From Sphingomonas sp. R647 (GTDB lineage: Bacteria > Pseudomonadota > Alphaproteobacteria > Sphingomonadales > Sphingomonadaceae), in NCBI RefSeq assembly GCF_020177055.1, contig NZ_JAIQXT010000003.1:186001-250000 (forward strand): a stretch of 64,000 nucleotides of DNA, in the 5' to 3' direction. Below, piece after piece: positions 58,801 to 64,000 of this stretch (within the stretch, counting starts at the first letter, position 1; every line of letters starts with the position of its first letter). The translations under genes were made by a program, and so were the position numbers. Under the pieces are notes generated by a model. It was not told the origin of the DNA. It did not search any database and worked only from the letters and a program-made list of their open reading frames with translations.

Positions 58801-59025
58801 CTTGCGGTCGTAATTGTCGGTGACCAGAATAGCGATCGTTGGCACCGTCTGGACGCAAAACACCGCCGACACCTGAAGGTCATCCAGCGCCACCCGGATC
58901 GCCGAGGCGTGCGGCGCATCAACAACAGACGCTGACACGTCGTAGAGTTCCGGCGCCTGCCGGTTGGCGAGGCCAAGCCGCTCCTTCCATTCCGGGCTAA
59001 GCGCGAGGGTCATCGGGTCGCTCAT
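55873..59025 (-). CDS. Large N6-adenine DNA methyltransferase (Eco57I-like)
   Basis: 1050 residues from ATG 59025, which overlaps the HTH stop; the frame upstream only covers the HTH gene. N-terminal region (1-310) of unknown role, with LHGALWNQGLISLLLVISGE. The methylase core starts at RRATGAFYTP (about 322), SAM motif I FLDPACGSGVFL (about 347) and catalytic motif IV IIGNPPWTS (about 462). A target-recognition-like region follows (700-850). It could be a type IIG enzyme or the methylase partner of the nuclease encoded next. No ATPase or helicase of types I, III or BREX is linked. Confidence 0.82.
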   Translation of the reverse strand: MSDPMTLALSPEWKERLGLANRQAPELYDVSASVVDAPHASAIRVALDDLQVSAVFCVQTVPTIAILVTDNYDRKAIVDLHGALWNQGLISLLLVISGEVMRAFSLARTPLKDADEAFENRCLVDTLTLTADALRFRNIVDGAESGRLWSEHAEYFKPKERIDQVLLDNLKVSHTLLRKEGLDPDPAQALLIQAMFIAYLEDRDIISTEYFRTVSSGAANSFLEMLGQRDVSLLQALFATLKADFNGDIFVAPCSFEPQVQAPEIRGSHLDILASFRLGREEMAHGQHRFWGYDFRYIPVELVSAVYDRFLGEKEAERRATGAFYTPMFLADTVVSQVWDMLSPAVRDKGRFLDPACGSGVFLVRSFQRLCEHWRSRSNDGEIAWDQLLGILRRVHGWDINGSAVRVAVFSLYVALLEEVSPRDIRRLISRGKVLPELWGHSLICRDFFAVPEAEEGFDLIIGNPPWTSRRGPDRSSVRWSKAAALPMPGKEDAWAFTWKAGRHLAAGGVVAFLLPSMGFLHNHSAKTVAARNQFMRACRIRRIINFADLRFQLFEHAHRPAALVIYGAGSVDHFPYTFDYWAPKADLNLRIKRVITLSSADKMAMSVEAVLDNPLAFKQRLWMREPDAKLFGYLARLSKIGDLVADFGSFSRRRQDPTGHWVIGQGYQPFTTDDDEDDETAGYAGAEEDETGSKPVKPQVSQYVGTYPDLPIGAFRRLAQADDGLHPAISNLVRRRGFEPGFAGVRILVPRGVETSQTRLRAAYCQSPLTFQDILQAIIVPSGEERRAKLLTAILNSRLSVWYAFHGTASFGSDRPEVKQAELRRLPFPQLAELPDPDRAARASDALVAVIDAAMDASRQPFTLGGGDDAYLGAIDRLTYDYFCLSDDEIVLIDDAVETIIPAIQPHEGASPGLWKPPLEDQRRAYAETLAESLRGWLLDGGSVGTKLVARSVDLAILRITLEHESSYSEDDSASLNDVLDYLSEHINQPLDGNFQLIPDLRVFVGDSLYLIKPMQMRFWLRAAALADADSIAMDLQDAITIQRRTAGA

Positions 59026-59486
59026 CCGGTGGCTGCAGCGCGCGTCAGTACAAGTGGCGGGAACATCAATTGACTTTGATCGCTCTCGCCCTGCTCGCGA
59101 AGCAGGGCACCACGCAGCTCCGCGAGCAGCGGATCGAGCGGACAGAAGATCGTCAGCTCGCCAGCTTTCCACGGCGATGGATCCCGGACAATGCGGCATT
59201 TGCGTTGCAGCAGGTCGATTGCGAAGACACCGCCTTCCATGACGCTCCAAGGGGACGCATCGCAGATAGTGATGATGTCCGGGACAATATCCTTCAGCGC
59301 GCTTACTCGAATGCCAGCCGTTTCGGTCAGTCGCCGGATGATGCTCGCCGCGACCAGATCACCAATTGTGAAGCATGGCGCTCGTCCAGTGCGCCCAGCA
59401 TAGGACGGCAACGCGCGTTTCCAGTGCCGATAGGTTTCTAGCGAGAGGCCGACGGTGTCACGCAATTGGCCAATCGTATAATGCAT
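59022..59486 (-). CDS. MerR-like HTH protein leading methylase-nuclease operon
   Basis: 154 residues from ATG 59486 (open to 59522). N-terminal HTH YTIGQLRDTVGLSLETYRHW, then TIGDLVAASIIRRLTETAGI, resembling MerR-type or phage-regulator wHTH. The C-terminal half has no metal-binding Cys cluster and ends in LMFPPLVLTR. Four-base overlap with the methylase. A controller of the operon, comparable to C proteins of restriction systems, or a DNA-recognition subunit. Confidence 0.68.
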   Translation of the reverse strand: MHYTIGQLRDTVGLSLETYRHWKRALPSYAGRTGRAPCFTIGDLVAASIIRRLTETAGIRVSALKDIVPDIITICDASPWSVMEGGVFAIDLLQRKCRIVRDPSPWKAGELTIFCPLDPLLAELRGALLREQGESDQSQLMFPPLVLTRAAATG

Positions 59487-59697
59487 GGGGCTCACAACGG
59501 CCTGAGGTGGGGCCAGCCCCATGTAATTGGTGCGCTAGGCGCCGTCAACCATGTTCTCTCTGTGTTCCCGGCAAGCTAGTTGCAGCGCGAATTGGCGGAA
59601 GTGCAAAGGCAAATGTGCATAACTCGTGGCTTTCCTCCATGCTCCGATCGGCCCGCTCCGTAAGCCGTTGGGCTTTGGAAGAGGCAATGGACGAATT

Positions 59698-60657
59698 ATG
59701 TTGCTGCCAAGGCGGTTCGCCGCGAGAATCGTGACCGTGAGGCACGGCGTGGATCATCTGCCCTTGGTCCAGCAAGGCGAGCTGGACCGAGTGAAGCAAT
59801 TGCTGATGGGCGAGTTCGCCCAAGCGACGGCGCGCGCAACTCAGCCCTGGAAGAGAAACGGGAGCATCCTCAAGGTCGTGTTGTTCGGCAGTTATGCCCG
59901 AGAGGATTGGGTCGATGAACCCCAGAATGGCTACCAGTCCGACTATGACCTGCTGATCATCGTCAGTCATCCTGATCTCACTGACATTGCCGACTACTGG
60001 TATGTCGCCGAGGATAAGATACTGCGCGACGCCGAAATCGCCCGGCCAGTGAACATCATCGTCCACACGCTGGATGAGGTGAACCAAGCGCTGAGCCGGG
60101 GCGAGTATTTTTGGGTCGATATCGTCCGCGACGGCATCGTCCTATACGAACGGCCTGGCAGTGCGTTTGCCACACCGCAACCGCTAACGATGGCTGATGC
60201 GTATGAGATGGCGAGCAAGTACCTTTCCGAATGGCTGCCCAGCACAGATAGAGCGTTGACGACGGCACACGAGCAGGCGCTTAAGGGCGCTGACGATCTC
60301 GGATGGCGCAAGGAGGCCGTGTTCTCGCTGCATCAGGCGACGGAGCGCGCCTATATCTGCTTCCTGCTTGTCCGAACCCTGTACTTCCCCCGCTCGCACA
60401 ACATCAAATTCCTGCGGTCGCTGGCCGAGGACAGCGAGACACGGCTGATCGACGCATGGCCGCGCGCCACCCGGATTGACCGCCGGCGCTTCGAATTGCT
60501 CAAGCGCGCCTATGTCGAGGCTCGCTACTCGGCGAGCTTCGAGATCACCAATGACGACCTCAATGTCTTGTCCCAATCGGTCCGCACCCTTCGCGATATC
60601 GTCGAAATGGTCTCGCGCGAACGTATCGAAACGCTCCGGATAGACGCCGGTCTCTAA
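59698..60657 (+). CDS. Fused minimal nucleotidyltransferase-HEPN protein
   Basis: 319 residues from ATG 59698 (other possible starts: 59626, or in-frame GTG codons near 59713-59731). Residues 55-160 form a pol-beta-type nucleotidyltransferase: VVLFGSYAREDW with GS, and SDYDLLIIV with the Asp pair. Residues about 175-300 form a HEPN helical domain (EAVFSLHQATERAYICFLL, RSHNIKFL, LLKRAYVEARYS). Separate MNT/HEPN pairs are toxin-antitoxin systems in which MNT modifies HEPN; here both lie in one chain. HEPN RNase motif R-x(4-6)-H is not clear. Between the methylase operon and traG. Confidence 0.77.
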   Translation: MLLPRRFAARIVTVRHGVDHLPLVQQGELDRVKQLLMGEFAQATARATQPWKRNGSILKVVLFGSYAREDWVDEPQNGYQSDYDLLIIVSHPDLTDIADYWYVAEDKILRDAEIARPVNIIVHTLDEVNQALSRGEYFWVDIVRDGIVLYERPGSAFATPQPLTMADAYEMASKYLSEWLPSTDRALTTAHEQALKGADDLGWRKEAVFSLHQATERAYICFLLVRTLYFPRSHNIKFLRSLAEDSETRLIDAWPRATRIDRRRFELLKRAYVEARYSASFEITNDDLNVLSQSVRTLRDIVEMVSRERIETLRIDAGL

Positions 60658-60818
60658 CTGCCGAGCGATAGCTGCCGGATAGCTTCCGGCTCCGGCATCT
60701 GACCGAAACGCACCAAGACAAGCCCATCTGCGCCCATCAGCTCCGTTCCGTTTTGGGCGTCCGTGACCGAGTCTGAATCCGCCCGAGCCGATCCTGTCCG
60801 GCGGGCGGGAGCCTCGAC

Positions 60819-62843
60819 GTGACACCGACCAAATTGCTCATCGGCCAGATCCTTGTCGTCTTCGCGATCGTCATCGCGGGCGTGTGGGCCGCGACGCAGT
60901 GGGCGGCGGCGATGCTCGCTTATCAGTCCGAACTGGGGCGGCCGTGGTTCCAACTCGGGTCCGTGCCAATTTACCGTCCCTGGGCGTTATTCGGCTGGTG
61001 GTATCATTATGATGCCTATGCCCCGATCGTCTTCGACAAGGCGGGCATGCTTGCCGGCACCAGCGGCTTTATCGGCTGCGCGGCGGCGATTTTTGGATCG
61101 ATATGGCGCGCGCGCCAATCGAGCAATGTCACCACCTATGGCTCGGCGCGCTGGGCCAGCCGCCGCGAGATCGAACGCGCTGGGCTGCATTGCGACGCGG
61201 GAGTCATGCTCGGCACGCTCGGTGGCCGCTATCTGCGCCATGACGGCCCGGAGCATATCATGGCGTTTGCGCCCACGCGATCGGGTAAGGGTGTTGGCCT
61301 CGTCGTCCCCACCTTGCTGTCCTGGACCGGTTCGACCGTCGTCCACGACATCAAGGGTGAGAATTGGACGCTGACCGCTGGCTGGCGCGCACGCTTCTCG
61401 CACTGCCTGCTGTTCAACCCCACCGATGTCGCGTCGGCGCATTACAATCCGCTGCTCGAAGTTCGGCGCGGTATCGACGAAGTGCGCGACGTCCAGAACA
61501 TCGCAGATATCCTGGTTGATCCCGAGGGTGCGCTGGAACGCCGCAACCATTGGGAAAAGACGAGCCATTCGCTGCTGGTCGGTGCGATCCTCCATATCCT
61601 CTATGCCGAGCAGGAGAAGACGCTCGCGCGTGTCGCGACCTTCCTGTCCGACCCGCAGCGCAGCTTCGTGGCCACGCTGCGTCGGATGATGACCACCAAT
61701 CATCTTGGCGACGATCAAAGCCCCAGGGTCCATCCTGTAATTGCGTCCGCCGCACGCGAACTGCTCAACAAAAGCGAGAACGAGCGTTCTGGCGTGCTCT
61801 CGACCGCCATGTCCTTCCTTGGCCTTTATCGTGATCCGACCGTCGCGGAGGTCACGTCCCGCTGCGACTGGCGGATCGCCGACCTAATCGAGGCCGAACG
61901 CCCCTTGTCGCTCTATCTCGTCATTCCGCCGTCGGACATCAGCCGCACCAAGCCGCTGATCCGTCTTGTGCTCAACCAGATCGGCCGTCGGCTCACCGAG
62001 CGGCTCGACCAGCCCGGCACATCCGCGCGTCGGCACCAGCTCCTGATGATGCTCGACGAGTTCCCGGCATTGGGCCGTCTCGATTTCTTCGAGACCAGTC
62101 TCGCATTCATGGCCGGCTATGGCATTCGCGCTTTCCTGATCGCGCAGAGCCTCAACCAGATCGAGAAGGCATATGGCGATCACAACGCCATCCTCGACAA
62201 TTGCCATGTCCGGGTTGCATTCGCGACTAACGACGAACGCACCGCCAAACGCATTTCCGACGCGCTCGGCACCGCGACCGAGCAGCGCGCCATGCGCAAC
62301 TATGCAGGCCATCGCCTCGCGCCGTGGCTCGCGCACGTCATGGTCAGCCGCCAGGAAACCGCCCGGCAGCTGCTGACCCCCGGCGAGGTCATGCAGCTAT
62401 CGCCCGACGAGGAACTCGTGCTCGTGTCCGGGCTCGCGCCGATCCGGGCGCGTAAACTGCGCTACTTCCGCGACCGCAACTTTGTCGCGCGCGTGACACC
62501 CGCGCCGGTGCTGGCATCGGGTGAATATTCCGATCGCCCTAAGCCGCGCGGCAATGACTGGTCCGATCAGGTGCGCGGCATCGATGCCCGGCTGCACCAG
62601 GCAGAGGATGCTGCGGGCGGCGAGGACGAAAGCGGCATGCAGCAGCAGCGTCATCCCGGCCTTCCCGAACAGGTCTCTAAGGCAACCGACGCCGCCGAAA
62701 CACGCGATCCCCAGATCGTGCCCGACGACGACGATGTCGCCGCCGACAAGCGCGCCATGGACCAGGCGCAAGGGCAGAACGCCGTCGTCCGGAGCCATGC
62801 GATCAACGAGGGCGCGAAGCGCGACCTCATACCGGATTTCTGA
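60819..62843 (+). CDS. traG: Conjugative coupling protein TraG/VirD4
   Basis: 674 residues with GTG start. Two N-terminal membrane helices (about 6-28 and 75-95), then the ATPase: Walker A PTRSGKGVGLVVP (about 150) and Walker B LLMMLDEFPALGRL (about 408). It carries the relaxosome to the mating pore. The acidic C-terminal tail (560-674) is variable in the family. It heads the traG-RHH-trbB operon. Confidence 0.92.
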   Translation: MTPTKLLIGQILVVFAIVIAGVWAATQWAAAMLAYQSELGRPWFQLGSVPIYRPWALFGWWYHYDAYAPIVFDKAGMLAGTSGFIGCAAAIFGSIWRARQSSNVTTYGSARWASRREIERAGLHCDAGVMLGTLGGRYLRHDGPEHIMAFAPTRSGKGVGLVVPTLLSWTGSTVVHDIKGENWTLTAGWRARFSHCLLFNPTDVASAHYNPLLEVRRGIDEVRDVQNIADILVDPEGALERRNHWEKTSHSLLVGAILHILYAEQEKTLARVATFLSDPQRSFVATLRRMMTTNHLGDDQSPRVHPVIASAARELLNKSENERSGVLSTAMSFLGLYRDPTVAEVTSRCDWRIADLIEAERPLSLYLVIPPSDISRTKPLIRLVLNQIGRRLTERLDQPGTSARRHQLLMMLDEFPALGRLDFFETSLAFMAGYGIRAFLIAQSLNQIEKAYGDHNAILDNCHVRVAFATNDERTAKRISDALGTATEQRAMRNYAGHRLAPWLAHVMVSRQETARQLLTPGEVMQLSPDEELVLVSGLAPIRARKLRYFRDRNFVARVTPAPVLASGEYSDRPKPRGNDWSDQVRGIDARLHQAEDAAGGEDESGMQQQRHPGLPEQVSKATDAAETRDPQIVPDDDDVAADKRAMDQAQGQNAVVRSHAINEGAKRDLIPDF

Positions 62844-62850
62844 GGCTGCG

Positions 62851-63255
62851 ATGAAGATCCGTCAGAACCTTTATATCGACCGCGAACTCAGCGACGCGCT
62901 GGAAGTGCTCGCCGCCGGACCGCGCGGCAACAAGAGCCATCTCGTCAACGATGCACTGAAGGACTGGCTCGCGCGCCGGGGGACCAAGGAGGTCGATGAC
63001 CTCCTCAAGGTTCGCCTCGACCGGCTGTCGCGCGAACTGGCCGGCGCGCGGCGCGACATCGACGTGCTGCTGGAAAGCCTGTCGCTGTTCGTCCGCTACC
63101 AGTTGATGGTGACGGCACCTTTGCCTGAAGCCGACGCCGCGGCCCGCGCCACCGGCCGCGACCGCTTCGATGCGTTCGTCTCACAGGTTGGCCGCCAGAT
63201 TGCGGGCGGCACCCGCACGCTCGTGCCTGCCGAATCCGACGGAGCATCATCGTGA
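62851..63255 (+). CDS. Ribbon-helix-helix (CopG-like) protein of transfer operon
   Basis: 134 residues. N-terminal ribbon-helix-helix: IRQNLYIDRELSDALEVLA and GNKSHLVNDALKDWLA. A helical middle (LDRLSRELAGARRDIDVLLE) is followed by a Pro/Ala-rich end. Proteins of this type lie between traG and trbB in many alphaproteobacterial elements and probably bind DNA to control transfer. Starts seven bases after traG; its stop overlaps the trbB start. Confidence 0.83.
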   Translation: MKIRQNLYIDRELSDALEVLAAGPRGNKSHLVNDALKDWLARRGTKEVDDLLKVRLDRLSRELAGARRDIDVLLESLSLFVRYQLMVTAPLPEADAAARATGRDRFDAFVSQVGRQIAGGTRTLVPAESDGASS

Positions 63256-64000
63256 TGTCCGCCCAGCCTGAAAGCGTCTCCGCAGAACGCCGCCGCGCGA
63301 TGCTGCGCACCGCAATGGGATCGGCGATTGCCGCCGCGCTCGCCGACCCGCGCGTCATCGAGATCATGGTCAATCCCGACGGTGCGCTGGGCATCGACAT
63401 TCTGGGCGAAGGCCGCGTCGATACCGGCGTGAAGCTCGATCCCGCCCAGGTCGAGCGGATCATCCGGCTGGTGGCATCGCATGTCCGGTCCGAAGTCCAT
63501 GGCGAGAGGCCCATCGTGTCGGCTGAGCTGCCGCCGCTTGGCTCCGGGGCCGGGGAGCGGTTCGAAGGAATTCTGCCGCCAGTTTCGACTGCCCCCTGCT
63601 TTTCGATCCGGAAACCTGCGGCCCGCATCTACACGCTGATGGACTATGTGACCGACGGCATCATGTCGGCGGAGGCCGCGCGCCTCTTGTCGCTTTCCGT
63701 CGTCGATCGCCGCAACATCCTCGTCGCCGGTGGAACCAGTTCGGGCAAGACCACGCTCGCCAACGCGCTGCTCGCCGAGATGGCGCATTTGGACGAACGG
63801 GTGATCCTGATTGAGGACACCCGCGAGCTGCAATCGCCCGCGCGGGACACGGTCGCGCTCAGAACCCGGGCTGGCACCGTGACTATGGGCGATCTCGTGC
63901 GCTCGACGCTGCGCCTTCGACCTGACCGCATCATCGTCGGCGAGGTACGTGGGTCCGAAGCGCTGGACATGCTCAAGGCTTGGAACACCGGTCACCCCGG
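63255..64000 (+). CDS. trbB: Conjugative transfer ATPase TrbB, C-terminus off window
   Basis: Open from ATG 63255 to the window end, 248 residues seen. PulE/VirB11-type ATPase: N-terminal domain (1-110), Walker A GGTSSGKTTL (about 158), the Asp box LIEDTRELQ, and Walker B LRPDRIIVGEVRGSEAL. It powers assembly of the type IV secretion pore. Overlaps the RHH stop by one base. The rest of the trb operon should follow outside. Confidence 0.92.
   Translation, partial: MSAQPESVSAERRRAMLRTAMGSAIAAALADPRVIEIMVNPDGALGIDILGEGRVDTGVKLDPAQVERIIRLVASHVRSEVHGERPIVSAELPPLGSGAGERFEGILPPVSTAPCFSIRKPAARIYTLMDYVTDGIMSAEAARLLSLSVVDRRNILVAGGTSSGKTTLANALLAEMAHLDERVILIEDTRELQSPARDTVALRTRAGTVTMGDLVRSTLRLRPDRIIVGEVRGSEALDMLKAWNTGHP

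Noticed and set aside
55873..59025. BREX or DISARM methylase
   Set aside because: No PglZ, BrxC, DrmA/B or Lon-like gene lies nearby; only HTH and nuclease partners.

Overview
The window reads as a mosaic of metal-resistance cargo and conjugative mobile DNA from a high-GC alphaproteobacterium, most likely a sphingomonad. That placement is inferred from codon use and from the typical order of the transfer genes (ArdC, DUF2958, ParB-like, DUF736, TraF peptidase, lytic transglycosylase, relaxase, TraG, RHH protein, TrbB). No rRNA, tRNA or CRISPR array was seen.

Region 1 (1-22.5 kb) starts with a P4-type integrase cut by the window edge. It then carries a large copper/nickel/cobalt island: a CueR-like regulator with the Cu+ ATPase CopA, copD, copC, a CnrYXH-type ECF sigma signalling trio, an acyltransferase, the multicopper oxidase CopA and outer-membrane CopB, two DUF305 proteins, a DUF411 protein and a 59-residue Cys-rich secreted protein. 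On the minus strand follow an NreB-like MFS exporter, a membrane-anchored beta-protein, a HupE/UreJ permease, a small lipoprotein and a complete CzcCBA-type efflux operon led by a His-rich CzcI-like protein.

Region 2 (22.9-31.4 kb) holds a FecI-like sigma factor whose fecR partner stops after 46 codons. At that point it abuts a recombination module of two tandem tyrosine recombinases (the first lacks its 5' end), a complete ardC and a mercury operon (merR, merT, a GDCCVxC protein, merB, and a merA-like reductase without the terminal Cys pair).

Region 3 (31.8-41 kb) is conjugative backbone. It begins with the 3' remnant of a second, divergent ardC and runs through the relaxase, with several perfect hairpins between genes. 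Region 4 (41.2-60.7 kb) is cargo inserted between the relaxase and traG: a second czcICBA operon with a P1B-4 ATPase, a Myb-like mini-regulator and a paralogue of the small lipoprotein; a CDF exporter with a divergent CadR-like regulator; a Gabija-type defence pair (OLD-like ATPase-TOPRIM nuclease plus UvrD-like helicase); a convergent three-gene operon (MerR-like HTH, large adenine methylase, PD-(D/E)XK nuclease); and a fused nucleotidyltransferase-HEPN protein. Region 5 (60.8 kb to the end) resumes the conjugation genes traG and trbB.

The genes form three functional layers. Metal ions are pumped from the cytoplasm by P-type ATPases, a CDF and an MFS carrier, then across the envelope by two RND systems, with periplasmic oxidation and binding proteins. 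Sensing is by three MerR-family regulators with recognisable long-spacer promoters and by the CnrYXH relay. Anti-phage and transfer genes are what one expects of a mobile element. The best candidates for undescribed biology are the paired small lipoproteins that follow each CzcCBA operon, the HTH-methylase-nuclease operon, and the CnrX-type sensor set inside a copper cluster.
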